In this document: one piece after another, positions 1-8,187 of the stretch
Numbering within the stretch: the first letter of the stretch is position 1
How the letters are laid out: each line of letters begins with the position of its first letter
Source: Flavobacteriales bacterium
GTDB taxonomy: Bacteria > Bacteroidota > Bacteroidia > Flavobacteriales_F > PHOS-HE28
Reading direction: 5' to 3'
Length of the DNA stretch: 21,440 nucleotides
Assembly (NCBI GenBank): GCA_016710685.1
Contig: JADJVC010000003.1
Span: 1-21,440 of the forward strand
Made by a program: the position numbers and the translations under genes
The notes under the pieces: model-generated
Seen by the model: only the letters and a program-made list of their open reading frames with translations
Databases searched by the model: none
Told to the model about the DNA's origin: nothing

Positions 1-855
1 TCGGTCAACGCCTTGGCCTTATCAAGGGCTGACAGCACCCGTATGGCGGCGATAACTACGCCGATAAACTGGTGGAGTGACGAAAAATCCGCCAGTACCT
101 CATGGTCTGCCTGAAAAGGCGAGCGTGGCCTGCATCATCATTGAGCGCAATCTTGAAATTGGTGACCGTGGACGAACAACACAGCACGCCCCGGTGTCAT
201 CATCGGCCGTGGCGGTTCCGAAGTGGACAAGTTGCGCGAAGAGCTGAAGAAATTCACGGGCAAGGACGTGCAGATCAACATTTTCGGTGATTAAGCGCCC
301 TGAGTTGACGCCTGTTTGCGGCCGACAGCATCGCCTGCCATCTGGAAGGCCGCATCAGCTTCCGCCGCGCCATGAAGATGAGCTGCAGCGAGCACGATGC
401 GCATGGGTGCTGAAGTGCATCTGGGCTGCAGGTGAGCGGTCGCTTGAACGTTGCTGAGACGTCTGCACAGAGCAACACCGCGAAGGTCGCGTGCCCTTGC
501 ATAACTTTCTCGTGAAGCCGATATCGACTTCGCCATTACCGAGGCGCACACCAAAATGGGGCGTATCGGGGTGAAGTGCTGGATCATGCGCGGTGAGGTT
601 TAGCGGCGAGCGTGACCTTTAGCCCGAACCAAGGACAAGTGAAAGGAGTCTACGGCATGCGTCTGGGCGGAGGGCCCAGGCGGCAGGCGGCGGAGAGCGC
701 AGGGTGGCGGCGGCGACGTCGGCCCAGGCGGTGGAGGAGAACGCGCGGTGGCGGTGGTGGTGAACGTCAGCCCAGGTGGTAAGAACGTCGCGGCCCCGGT
801 GCCGGTGGAGAACGCCGTGGAGGAGGAGGAGCACGTGGAACGAACCGACCCAATA
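1..855 (+). CDS. rpsC: 30S ribosomal protein S3 (5' partial, frameshifted)
   Basis: Ribosomal protein S3 binds 16S rRNA in the small-subunit head and helps form the mRNA entry channel. The window opens a few codons inside the gene. Recognisable stretches in changing frames are GGDNYADKLVE (about 50-78), the KH-domain motif GVIIGRGGSEVDKLREELKKF (about 194-255, shown by the repeated GRGG loop), KDVQINIF, RISFRRAMK (about 350), DIDFAITEAHTKMGRIGVK (about 523-575) and the end motif SPNQGQ-KGVYGMR. After about 660 the gene runs into a very Gly/Arg-rich tail ending near a TAA at 853-855. At least six frame changes are needed, so no continuous ORF exists. rplP follows after about 12 bp. The disruption looks like sequencing error, since S3 is essential. 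The stop is uncertain because the tail frame cannot be fixed. Confidence 0.88.
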
Positions 856-867
856 ACCAAGCCTTCA

Positions 868-1302
868 ATGTTGCAATCCTGCGTAGCAGACGCCGCAATA
901 CGCACAAGGGCCGCATGAAGGGCGAGTTCCAGCGGCCACCGTGTAGCACTCCCGGCTCTTATGGCCTCAAAGCCATGGAGAGCGCGTGTGGCTCACCAGC
1001 CGCCGACCGAATCCGCCCGTGTAGCCCTAACCCGCCACATGAAACGTGAAGGTCAAGGGCATCAAAGTGTTCTCGGATAAGCCCGTAACCAGCAAGCCTG
1101 CAGAGGTACGTATGGGTAAAGCGGGTAAAGGTGCCTTTGACCATTGGGCAGCTGCGGTGCGCGCCACGCATCATTTTCGAAGCCAGACGGAGTGCCCATC
1201 GAAACCGCGAAGGAAGCCTCTTCGTCGGTAGCGCAAAGTTGCCGATCCGCACCCAAGTTCGTAACCCGTGAAGACCTGGACGTGCTACAACAACGGCCAT
1301 GA
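868..1302 (+). CDS. rplP: 50S ribosomal protein L16 (frameshifted)
   Basis: L16 is a large-subunit protein at the A-site/central protuberance side of the ribosome. The start ATG at 868 gives MLQ, followed in a shifted frame by the typical N-terminus containing THKGRMKG (to about 923). Later pieces include a KGIKVFSDKPVTSKPAEVRMGKGKG-like block (about 1055-1130), which is the conserved L16 core, and the C-terminal KLPIRTKFVTRED near 1225-1280. Reading the last frame gives GAC GTG CTA CAA CAA CGG CCA TGA, so the stop (1300-1302) overlaps the rpmC start in an ATGA arrangement. Length of about 144 codons fits the family (about 137-140). Several indels break the frame, so internal residues are unreliable. 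Confidence 0.88.
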
Positions 1303-1506
1303 AAAAGAAGAAACAAAGAACCGAAGGACCTCACTGGTCCGAGCTGAACGACAAGCTCGAAAGCGAGCAGAGCTTCTTTGCGAAACTGCGTTTCAACCAC
1401 GCCGTCATTCTTGCTGGAAGCCCGGTACAATTGCGCGACAAGCGCAAACCGTGGCCCGTATCCACTGAAATGCGCCGTCGCGAGATCGCCTACCGCCCAA
1501 GCATGA
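1299..1506 (+). CDS. rpmC: 50S ribosomal protein L29 (frameshifted)
   Basis: L29 sits at the polypeptide exit tunnel of the large subunit, next to L23, and helps form the docking site for nascent-chain factors. The ATG at 1299 overlaps the rplP stop. The sequence reads MKKKKQRTEG, then in the family-typical form ELNDKLESEQSFFAKLRFNHAV (1343-1410; motif LRFNHAV shows the L29 helix), then QLRDKRK and an EMRRREIA end (about 1467-1490). Length of about 65-69 codons is normal. The exact stop is unclear: a TGA at 1504-1506 overlapping the rpsQ start is the simplest reading but requires an indel just before it. Confidence 0.82.
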
Positions 1507-1801
1507 AAGCACTGAAAGCACCGTCGAGGCCACCGCCATTGTCCGCAACCTCCTGCAAGGAACGCGTGGGCATCGGGACCAGCGACAAATGACCAAAGCA
1601 TTCCCGCGGGACTGTTGAGCGGCGCGTAATGCACCCCAAGTACGGCAAGTTCGTGAAGATGAGCAATTAAGTACATGGCGCACGACGAAAAAGGCGATGC
1701 GCAACATTGGCGACACGGTGAAGCGTTATCGCGAGACATCACGCCCGGTTAGCAAATCGAAGCGCTGGCGCCTGGTAGAGGTGCTTGAAGGCGCCAAGTA
1801 A
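1503..1801 (+). CDS. rpsQ: 30S ribosomal protein S17 (frameshifted)
   Basis: S17 is a primary 16S rRNA-binding protein with an OB fold, needed for early small-subunit assembly. The N-terminus reads TESTVEATAIVRNL after a shift just behind the ATG at 1503. It is followed by ERVGI-TSDKMTKAF, VMHPKYGKFVK (about 1628-1660), YMAHDEKGDAHIGDTV-like (about 1674-1720) and the end RPVSKSKRWRLVEVLEGAK (1743-1798) before TAA at 1799-1801. The run of motifs is diagnostic for S17 and the length (about 99 codons) is slightly above the usual 84-90. At least three frame changes are present. rplN begins about 20 bp downstream. Confidence 0.87.
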
Positions 1802-1822
1802 CAAGAAAATGGGAACAATCTA

Positions 1823-2198
1823 CTTATCCAACAGGAATCCAGGCTCGGCGTATGTGATAACAGCGGAGCTCGCGAAGTGTCGCATCCGCGTGCTCGGTGG
1901 TACCGCCCGTCGCTATGCGCGCATCGGCGACACCGTAGTGGTGTCCATCAAGAACGCGTTGCCCAACGGTGGTGCCAAGAAGGGCACCGTAAGCAAGGCA
2001 GTAGTGGTGCGCACTCGGTAAGGAGACGCGCGCCAAGCGACGGCAGCTACATCCGCTTCTGACGACAACGCGGTGGTGCTTGTTGGACGCTGGCGGCGAA
2101 ATGCGCGTACGCGCATCTTTCGGGCTGGTAGCCCGCGAACTACGCGACAAGAAGTTCATGAAGCGACGCCATCTCACTGGCAATCGGAAGCACGGTAG
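1823..2198 (+). CDS. rplN: 50S ribosomal protein L14 (frameshifted)
   Basis: L14 binds 23S rRNA and contributes to intersubunit bridges. The N-terminus is recognisable as IQQESRL-VCDNSGAREV (about 1826-1880), then RVLGGTARRYARIGDTVVVSIKNALPNGGAKKGTVSKAVVVRTR in one clean frame (1890-2019; key parts GGTARRYA and AKKGTV). After a shift come DGSYIRF-DNAVVLLDAGGEMR and PVARELRDKKFMK (to about 2164). The expected ATG before IQQ reads CTT at 1823-1825, so the start is inferred from homology and assumes a base error. The stop is inferred to be the TAG near 2196-2198. An 18-bp palindrome follows before rplX. Confidence 0.87.
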
Positions 2199-2218
2199 TA
2201 GCAGGATGTGGTGCCAGC

Positions 2219-2236
2219 AGCGATGCATGCATCGCT
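2219..2236. repeat. 18-bp perfect palindrome in rplN-rplX spacer
   Basis: AGCGATGCATGCATCGCT reads identically on both strands. It ends 7 bp before the rplX ATG. The 16-bp core GCGATGCATGCATCGC is the same as in the rpoA-rplQ spacer at 11261-11276, so it belongs to a recurring element in this operon. As RNA it could form a hairpin only with some loss at the centre. No T-run follows, so it is not a standard terminator. Confidence 0.85.
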
Positions 2237-2243
2237 CCAACAG

Positions 2244-2578
2244 ATGCAGAAGAAGACGCACATTGGTGCGGACGTGGTGAAAGTCCTCGCCACCCAGTTC
2301 TGGCTCCTGGCCAGGGGCGCGTGCTGGAAGTGGATCGCAGCCATGGCACCGCGCTGGCGGAAGGCCGTCAGCATCAACAAGAAGCACAGCAGCTCCACCA
2401 CGGCTGCTCCTGCAAGGCGGCATCCTGGAGCAGGAGGGGTTAACCACATCAGGCAATCTGATGTCGATTCGACGCGAAGACCGGCGAGCCGGGTCGCGGG
2501 CCGCGCGGCCGGTAGGACGGAAAGCTGGAGCGTTACGAAAACGGGCAACCGCAATCTGTAACGACCAAAAAGAAATGA
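2244..2578 (+). CDS. rplX: 50S ribosomal protein L24 (frameshifted)
   Basis: L24 initiates large-subunit assembly and lies near the exit tunnel. The ATG at 2244 starts MQKKTHI, then after a shift GADVVKVLA, RVLEVDRSHGTAL (about 2321-2358; the KOW-type region), HINKKHS (about 2371-2391), GGILEQEG and HIRQSDVDS-like text (the family's ISNVMLID segment), DAKTGEP and a final frame ERYENGQPQSVTTKKK ending with TGA at 2576-2578. That stop overlaps the rplE start as ATGA. A TAA at 2559-2561 is an alternative stop in another frame. About 110 codons, normal for the family. Multiple indels. Confidence 0.86.
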
Positions 2579-3117
2579 GCACATACGCTCCCCGCCTGAA
2601 GGCGAATGACGAGGCCGTTCCGCAGCTCCTCATGGAGTTCAAGTACAAAAGTTCCATGCAGGTGCCCCGCCCTGTTAAGATCGCGGTGAACCAAGGCTTG
2701 GGCAGTTTCGGGCGACAAGAATATCGTGGACAACGCCGTAGAGGAGTTGGGCGATCCGACTCGGTCAACGCGCACAGTTTTCACCAAGAGCTTGAATGAC
2801 ATCGGCAACTTTAGTTGCGCAAAGGCATGCCCATCGGTGCCCGTGTAACGCTTGCGCGGCGCGAAGATGTACGACTTCCTGGACCGCTTCGATCGCCGTT
2901 TCCCTGCTACGTACCGGCGACTTCCGTGGTGTAAAGGCATCCGGCTTCGATGGCCGTGGCAACTTCACCTTGGTGTGAAAGAGCGCATCATCTTCCGGAG
3001 ATCGACATCGACAAAACGCCCAAGATCCAGGCATGAACATCACCCTTAGTGACCACCGTCAAACAGATGAAGAAGCCAAGGCACTGCTCGCAGCGTCTGG
3101 GGCTTCCATTCAATTAA
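2575..3117 (+). CDS. rplE: 50S ribosomal protein L5 (frameshifted)
   Basis: L5 binds 5S rRNA and contacts the P-site tRNA from the central protuberance. The ATG at 2575 gives MSTYAPRLKA, then MEFKYKSSMQVPRPVKIAVNQGLG (about 2632-2703; VPR-PVKIAVNQGLG is the L5 signature), NIVDNAVEELG, TKSLNDI, RKGMPIGARVTLR, MYDFLDR (2864-2887), RTGDFRGVKASGFDGRGNFTLGVKE (2917-2982; GFDGRGN-TLG is diagnostic), EIDIDK, MNIT (3033) and TDEEAKALLAA with an end at PFN-TAA (3115-3117). About 181 codons, as expected. Frames alternate at least six times. Confidence 0.9.
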
Positions 3118-3163
3118 ATAATGCAAGGTTCATGCCTGCATCGCCCAAACAAGAAAGACCATT

Positions 3164-3432
3164 ATGGCAAGGCGAATCAATGAAGGCCCAAGAGCGTAAG
3201 CGCGCCAAGATGGTGGAGAAGTACGCCGCCAAACGCGTTGCGCTTAAGGCCGCTCATGACTGGGGGCGTTTGCAGAAGCCCTCGCCAACAGCAGTGGCGT
3301 GCGCATGCACAACCGCTGCCAGCTCACCGGCCGACCTAAAGGCTGGGCATCCGCCTACTCGGCATCAGCCGCATCCCGTTCGCAACATGGCCTTGGACGG
3401 CAAGATCCGGCGTAATCAAGAGCAGCTGGTAA
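3164..3432 (+). CDS. rpsN: 30S ribosomal protein S14 (frameshifted)
   Basis: S14 is a small-subunit head protein near the A site. The start ATG at 3164 is followed, after an indel, by MKAQERKRAKMVEKYAAKRVALKAAHDW (3180-3265; KRAKMVEKYA-KR is typical of the zinc-free long S14 form of Bacteroidota). Then come LQKLP-NSSGVRMHNRCQLTGRPKG (3273-3345; the NRC-LTGRP-G motif is diagnostic) and FRNMALDGKIPGVIKSSW ending with TAA at 3430-3432. The length of about 89 codons matches the long S14 class. No CxxC zinc ribbon is seen. Four or more frame changes. Confidence 0.9.
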
Positions 3433-3496
3433 GATAGACCCCGATCGCGAGATGCTGCCGATCAGCGGCGCGAAATTTCGCGCCCCAACAAAGAAA

Positions 3497-3901
3497 ATGA
3501 CAACGCATCCGATCGCCGACTACCTCACCTGCTTGCGGAACGCCACCCTGGCGCACAAAAAGGTGGTGGAGAGGTTCCCGCCAGCCGCCTTTGAAAAGGA
3601 CATCACGCGGATCCTTTATGACAACAAGGGCTACATCCTCAACTACAAGACCGAAGAGGACGGAAAGTGCAGGGCCTTATCAAGATCCCGGTGCCAGTCC
3701 GGCTGTCCAGCACCAGTCGCAGTGCCATCCAGGAGCTCGGGCGTAAGCACCCCCGGCCTTCGCCAGTACACGGATGCCAGCCGGTTGCCGCGCAGGCCGA
3801 ACGGATTGGGCGTCGCCATCATCAAAGCACCAGCCGCGAACATCACGGACAGTTAGCGCGCACCTTAGGTGGGCGGTATTGATTCCTGCTACGTGAGCTA
3901 A
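3497..3901 (+). CDS. rpsH: 30S ribosomal protein S8 (frameshifted)
   Basis: S8 binds helix 21 of 16S rRNA and in other bacteria also represses spc-operon translation. The ATG at 3497 gives MTTHPIADYLTCLRNATLAHKKVVE (residue pattern DPIADYLTRLRNA is the S8 N-terminal signature). Next are KKDITRILYD, KGYILNYKTEEDGK (3629-3666), a shifted QGLIKI, SAIQELKRVSTPGLRQY (about 3715-3770), LPRVLNGLGVAII (about 3785-3820; the NGLG-AI-ST catalytic-like rRNA-contact motif), SRGIMTD and a CYVS end with TAA at 3899-3901. About 134 codons, normal. At least five frame changes. rplF follows after 14 bp. Confidence 0.9.
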
Positions 3902-3915
3902 GAATACTGAACAGA

Positions 3916-4474
3916 ATGAGCCGCATAGGAAAAGACAACCCTGACAGGCATCCGCAGGAGTTGAAGTGGGCATCAGCGACAAGAACTTGCGGACCGTAAA
4001 AGGTCCTTAAGGGCACTGCAGGACATTGGTAGCTTCGAACGCTTCCATCACGGTAAAGAAGCGAGGACGGGCGTCCTCACCTTCACCCGTCCCACTGACC
4101 TCTAGCACCACCGCTCCATGCACGGGCTGTACCGCGTTGGCGGCCAACATGGCTGAAGGTGTGACCAGCGGCTTCACCTCAATCGAACAGGAATTGGCAG
4201 GCGTAGGTCACAAAGACGGCTAAAGCGCCAGCAGCTTCAACTCGCTGGGCTTCGCACAACCCGGTGTTCGAACTTCTCGAAGAGGCAGAAGGTGACCGCC
4301 ACCGGTGAAAAGGGAAAAACCCGATCGTGAAACTGGAGCGCAGATAAGCAAGTGCTTGGTGCCGTGGCCGCGAAAGATCCGCAGCCAGCGCAAGCCGGAA
4401 CCATACAAAGGCAAAGGTGTTCGCTTCGTGGCGAGAACATCCGCCGCAAAGCAGGTAAGGCAGCAGGTAAGTAA
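3916..4474 (+). CDS. rplF: 50S ribosomal protein L6 (heavily frameshifted)
   Basis: L6 binds 23S rRNA near the sarcin-ricin loop and factor-binding site. The ATG at 3916 starts MSRIGK. Then, in mixed frames, come IPAGVEVGISDKNL-TVKGPKGTLQ (about 3950-4020), ITVKK and EDGRP (about 4045-4075), a weak middle part with HARAVPRVGGQHG-like text (the family's LHGLYRVLVANMVEGVTSGFT, visible as NMAEGVTSGF at 4147-4176), NPVFEL, TATGEKGKNPIVKLEG-DKQVLGAVAAKIRSQRKPEPYKGKGVRF (about 4290-4430; RKPEPYKGKG-RY is the L6 C-terminal signature), and a KAGKAAGK end with TAA at 4472-4474. About 186 codons. The middle 250 bp is the least readable gene segment of the window. Confidence 0.87.
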
Positions 4475-4521
4475 GAGAAGACGCTGGGGCGTTGGCAACA
4501 ACGGCCCACAACAACGAGAAG

Positions 4522-4887
4522 ATGAGCAACACAACCTCAAACGCAGGGAGCGGATCCCGACCAGCATCCGCACTGCTATCCGCGGCACCGCGCTGGAACG
4601 GCCCCGCCTCTCACCGTTTTCCGCAGCATTCCGGAGATCTACGCGCGTTTATCGATGACGAGCGCGGGCAACACCCTGGCCAGCTTCGGCAGCCTGGCGA
4701 AAAGGCCGTCGCGGAAAAGGCCGGTGCACCGAAAGTTACAAAGTGGTTTCCGCAAAGGCATCGCCGAAAAGGCGCGTTTCTTCAGCGGAAAAGCGGGCAA
4801 CGACCGTAACGGACACCTGTACCATGGACGTGTGAAGTTGCCTTGGTCAAAGTTTTCGCCCGCGAAGCAGGTCTCAAATTTCCATAA
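4522..4887 (+). CDS. rplR: 50S ribosomal protein L18 (frameshifted)
   Basis: L18 binds 5S rRNA together with L5. The ATG at 4522 is chosen because it gives the natural N-terminus MSNT-LKRRERIRTSIRTAIRGTAERPRL (4522-4605). A TTG at 4492 is an upstream alternative. Next are VFRS-EIYA-FIDDERGNTLAS (about 4615-4685), KGIAEKAR (4755-4778), TVTFDRNGHLYHGRVK (about 4800-4840; the DR-GYLYHGRVKALA motif is diagnostic) and the end REAGLKFP with TAA at 4885-4887. About 121 codons, normal. Frequent indels in the middle section make the KALG/EVS region unreadable. Confidence 0.88.
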
Positions 4888-4901
4888 ATCCCTGGGTGAT
4901 G

Positions 4902-5407
4902 ATGGACAACAATCAATGAAGGTCAAAAGCAGCGACCTCGAGCTCAAGGACCGCATGGTCTCCTCAACCAGGCGACCAAGGTGACTATGGCGGCCGTACC
5001 TTCAATTTCGCCGCCATCGTGGTGGTGGGAACGATGGTGTGTAGTGGGCCACGGCCTAAGCAAGAGCAGAAGTGCAGGAAGCCATTGCCAAGGGCGTGGA
5101 CGACGCGAAGAAGAATCTCGTGAAAATCCGGCGCAATCAAAACATCCGGCACGTTCAGGAAGGCCGCTTTGCTGGAGCGCACGTATTGCTGAAGCCAGCG
5201 GTTGCAGGTACTGGCGCGATCGCAGGAGGTTCCATGCGGGTCGCTCCTTGAAAGCGCGGGCATCACCGACGCGTTGGCCAAGAGCAAAGGCAGCAGTAAC
5301 CCCTGCAGAACGTGGTGAAAGCCACAATTATCGCCTTGGCCAGCCCGCGCGATGCAGCGGCGGTAGCCAAGCAAAGCGGCATTGAACCACGCGCATTCAA
5401 CGGATAA
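4902..5407 (+). CDS. rpsE: 30S ribosomal protein S5 (frameshifted)
   Basis: S5 lies at the mRNA entry site and affects decoding accuracy. The ATG at 4902 gives MDNN, then MKVKSSDLELKDRMVS (4916-4963), QATKVT, GGRTFNFAAIVVVG (4989-5030), VVGHGLSK (5041-5065), VQEAIAKGVDDAKKNLVKI (about 5070-5128), HVQEGRFAGAHVLLKPA (about 5149-5200), AGTGAIAGGSMR (the conserved S5 second-domain loop, about 5206-5240), LESAGITDALAKSKGSSNP (about 5248-5302), NVVKATIIALAS-RDAAAVAKQSGIE (about 5309-5385) and AFNG-TAA at 5405-5407. The length of about 168 codons is typical. Every 40-80 bp the frame changes. Confidence 0.9.
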
Positions 5408-5438
5408 CAGCGGGTGCCACGGCAACGCACCACGAGCA

Positions 5439-5614
5439 ATGAGCAAGATCATCATCACCCAAACGAAGAGCCACGACCTGGTGCCCTGGGCGCCAAAAAG
5501 GACACCTTGTTGGCCTTGGGCTTGGGCCGCATTGGCAAGCACACAACGAAGTGGAAGGCACCCCGCAGCAGCATGGTAACAGCGCAGCATTTGGTTCAAG
5601 GGAAAGAGGCGTAA
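5439..5614 (+). CDS. rpmD: 50S ribosomal protein L30 (frameshifted)
   Basis: L30 is a small 23S rRNA-binding protein of the large subunit. The ATG at 5439 gives MSKIIITQTKS (5439-5471), then a region expected to read IRCP-RQKDTLLALGLGRIGK. KDTLLALGLGRIGK is plain at 5498-5540 and is the family signature. After it come EVEGTPQ and an end HLVQGKEA with TAA at 5612-5614. About 58 codons, as usual for bacterial L30. It lies between rpsE and rplO as in the standard spc order. Two or three frame changes. Confidence 0.88.
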
Positions 5615-5633
5615 GCCAAAACAAGAGTGGTGA

Positions 5634-6085
5634 ATGGAGGACCTGAGCAAACCGAAGCCCGCCAGTGCCGAGCGGTGCGCGACAATAAACGTCTTGCCGC
5701 GGCCAAGGCAGCGGTACGGCGGCACCGCTTAAGAAGGCCAAAGGCCAAAAGGCCGACACGGGCTACAACCGCCGCCGCGGCTTCGAGGGTGGTCAAACAC
5801 CTTGGCGCCGTCTACTCCAAATTGGCTTTTACTCAAACTTACGCGTGGCGCGGCATCAACCTGGACGCCATTCGGGCCTTGGCAGACAAGACCGGCGTGA
5901 AGGTTATCGACATCGCCACCATGCGTAAGAACGGCTTGATCGCCCGCAACGACCTGGTGAAGTTCTGGGCCGTGGAGAAGCTGAAGGCAGGTATAGAAGT
6001 GAAAAAGCACATGCGTTCAGTGCCACCGCAAAGGCGGCATTGAGGAAAAGGAGGCAAAACCGAGGTAGTGGACACCCGCGGATGA
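5634..6085 (+). CDS. rplO: 50S ribosomal protein L15 (frameshifted)
   Basis: L15 is a late-assembling 23S rRNA-binding protein. The start at 5634 (MEDLSK) leads into PAKGA-RDNKRLARGQGSGTGGTAKKGHKGQKADTGYNRRRGFEGGQTP (about 5655-5800). GSG-GGTAGKGHKGQ and GFEGGQ-P are the L15 signatures. The C-terminal domain reads clearly in one frame as WRGINLDAIRALADKTGVKVIDIATMRKNGLIARNDLVKFW (5848-5970). The final part has ATAKAAIEKAGGKTEVVDTRG with TGA at 6083-6085. That stop overlaps the secY start (ATGA). About 150 codons. Four or more indels, mostly in the first 200 bp. Confidence 0.9.
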
Positions 6086-7406
6086 AGAACTTTGGTCGAT
6101 ACGGTAAAGAACATCTGGCTACCGAGGGGGCCGCGTAACCGCATCCTCATCGCTCGGCTTGTTGCTGGTGTACCGCATCGCAGCTTCATTGGTTGCCGGG
6201 CGTTGACAGCTCAAGTTGGGCAGTGGTACCGGTGCCGGAAGTGGTCTGGTGGACTGTTAACTATTTTTCCGGCGGTGCCTTCACCCGCGCCAGCATTTTC
6301 GCCTTGGGCGTAATGCCTTACACATCAGTACGAGCATTATCATGCAGTTGGCCGGGATCGCCGTGCCCATGGTGCAGAAGATGCAGAAGGAGGAAAGCGG
6401 CCCGTCGGAAGATCAACCAAGTGGACCCGCTACATGACCATCATCATCTGTATTTTCCAGCCCGGGTTACCTGTTCACATACGTGGACCCGCTTAGGCGC
6501 ACGGCTAGACAGACAGTTCTGGCTTGGCACCAGCGTTACATTCTCACCGTAGGCACCCTCTTGTGATGTGGTTAGGCGAGCGCACCTCGAGCGCGGTCTC
6601 GGCAACGGCGTGTCGCTCATCATTATGATCGGCATCTTGGCCCGCCTGCCGGAATCCTTCCTGCAAGAGTTCATCGGTCGTGTTACCGGTGGCGGCGGCC
6701 TAGTGGTCATTCTGTTGGAAGTGGTGATCTGGCTCATCATTATCGGATTCAACGTGTTGCTGGTGCAAGGCACGCGGCGAATACCGGTGCAGTTCGCCAA
6801 ACGCGTACAGGGCAACAAGCAGTACGGAGGTGTGCGCAACTACATTCCCCTGAAAGTGAACGCCGCCGGTGTAATGCCGATAAATCTTCGCACAGGCCAT
6901 CGTGCTGGTTCCATGTACATCGCGCAACTGCCGGTGTTCAATGGCAATCCTCCTCAGTGGCTGTTGCACTTCACTCGCTTCGAGAGCTTCGCGTACAATG
7001 CGACGTTGTTCCTCATGGTGGTAGCGTTCACGTATTTCTACACGGCTATTACGGTGAACCCGAACCAACTGAGCGACGTTCCTGCGCCGCAACGGTGGTT
7101 TTGTGCCGGGCATCAAGCCGGGCAAGCAGACGGCTGGTTACATCGATGACTTGTTGAGCCGCATCACATTACCGGGTTCCATCTTCTTGGGCTTGGTAGC
7201 CATTCTTCCCGCCTTCGCGGTGATGGCAGGTGAAGCAAGGCTTTGCACCAGTTCTTCGGCGGCACATCGCTGTTGATCATGGTGGGCGTTCTGTTGGACA
7301 CGCTCCAGCAGATCGAAAGCCACTTGTTAATGAGACACTACGACGGCTTGATGAAATCGGGCCGCATTAAAGAAGGACCAGCTCGGCATTCGGCCTGGCA
7401 GGATAG
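6082..7406 (+). CDS. secY: Protein translocase channel subunit SecY (frameshifted)
   Basis: SecY is the ten-helix channel of the Sec translocon in the inner membrane. The ATG at 6082 (MKN) leads by a shift to LVDTVKNIW. Readable parts are LVYRI-SFI-LPGVDSS (about 6160-6215), FSGGAFTRASIFALGVMPYI (6265-6325, the SecY plug/TM2 region, family signature GG-L--SIFALGI-PYI), QLAGIAVPMVQKMQK (6342-6392), a long clean frame with GLGNGVSLIIMIGI, IGFNVLLVQGTRRIPVQFAKRVQG and YIPLKVNAAGVMPI (6589-6880; RRIPVQYAKR and LK-N-AGV-P are diagnostic), then PNQLSD-LRRNGGFVPGIKPGKQTA (about 7060-7135), LPGSIFLGLVAILPA and ESHLLMRHYDGLMKSGRIK. The TAG at 7404-7406 gives SSAFGLAG as the tail. About 441 codons. Transcribed between rplO and map. 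Confidence 0.94.
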
Positions 7407-7407
7407 G

Positions 7408-8186
7408 ATGGCAATACGATTGGTGAGGAGGTCGAGTTGGTGAGGAGAGTTCTTTACTTGTTGGTAAGACCTTGGCCGAAGTGGCCCGCACGATCGCCCC
7501 GGGGTGGTCACGGGAAAACTCGACCAGATGGCGGAGGAGTTCATCCGCGACAACGGTGCGGTGCCGGGATTCAAGGGCCTTTACGGCTGCCCCAGCACCT
7601 TGTTGATCGGTGAACTCCGAAGTGGTGCATGGATTGCCGGGCGAACGGGAGCTGAAAGAAGGCGACGTGGCCAGTGTGGATTGCGGCGTGCTGAAGAACG
7701 GTTTCTACGGCGACAGCGCGTACACCTTCAAATTGGAACGGTTGTTGCGAAACACAGCAGCTTTTGCGGGTAACGCAGGAATGCTTGAAGCTCGGTGATG
7801 AGCAGGCCGTTGCCGGCCATCGCACGGGCGATATCGGTTACGCGGTTCAGCATCATGCAGAATCCCATGGATACGGCATAGTGCGCGAATTAGTGGGACA
7901 CGGCGTAGGCCGCAAACTCCATGAAGCGCCGGAAGTGCCCAACTACGGAAGGCGCGGCAACGGTGCCAAGCTTCACGCCGGCATGGTGATCGCCATTGAA
8001 CCTATGGTGAACATGGGGAGCAAAGAAGTGAGCCAGTTGGACGACGGCTGGACAGTGGTGACCCAGGACGGGAAACCCAGTGCGCACTTCGAGCACACCA
8101 TCGCCATACGCGCCGGCCAGGCAGAGGTCTTATCAACGTTCAGCTACATCGAAGATGTACTGAAAGAAAGAGGAATACAACATTAA
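7408..8186 (+). CDS. map: Type I methionine aminopeptidase (frameshifted)
   Basis: MetAP removes the initiator methionine from nascent proteins in the cytoplasm, using a di-metal centre. The ATG at 7408 starts 1 bp after the secY stop. Seen in mixed frames are IGEEVELVR-SSLLVGKTLAEVARTIAPGV (7413-7508), KLDQMAEEFIRDNGAVPGFKGLYGCPSTL (7514-7600), NSEVVHGLPGERELKEGDVASVDCGV (7612-7690), NGFYGDSAYTF (7698-7730), then a clean frame to the end. The expected metal ligands are present: Asp in VDCGV, Asp in GDSAYTF, His in GHGVGRKLHEAP (7905-7935), Glu in AIEPMVN (7993-8013) and Glu in HFEHTIAI (8087-8110). About 259 codons, normal. Three or four frameshifts in the first 400 bp. adk, which precedes map in some other phyla, is absent. 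Confidence 0.94.
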
Positions 8187-8187
8187 C

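Noticed and set aside
7136..7410. adk gene between secY and map
   Set aside because: The sequence is continuous SecY C-terminus up to the stop at 7406, and map begins at 7408. No adenylate kinase P-loop motif is present.
1..8186. Interpretation as a degraded pseudogene copy of the ribosomal-protein cluster
   Set aside because: The damage is dominated by single-base indels with amino-acid motifs otherwise well kept, and it stops abruptly at infA, which continues the same operon. Sequencing error explains this better, though a second copy cannot be excluded from the window alone.
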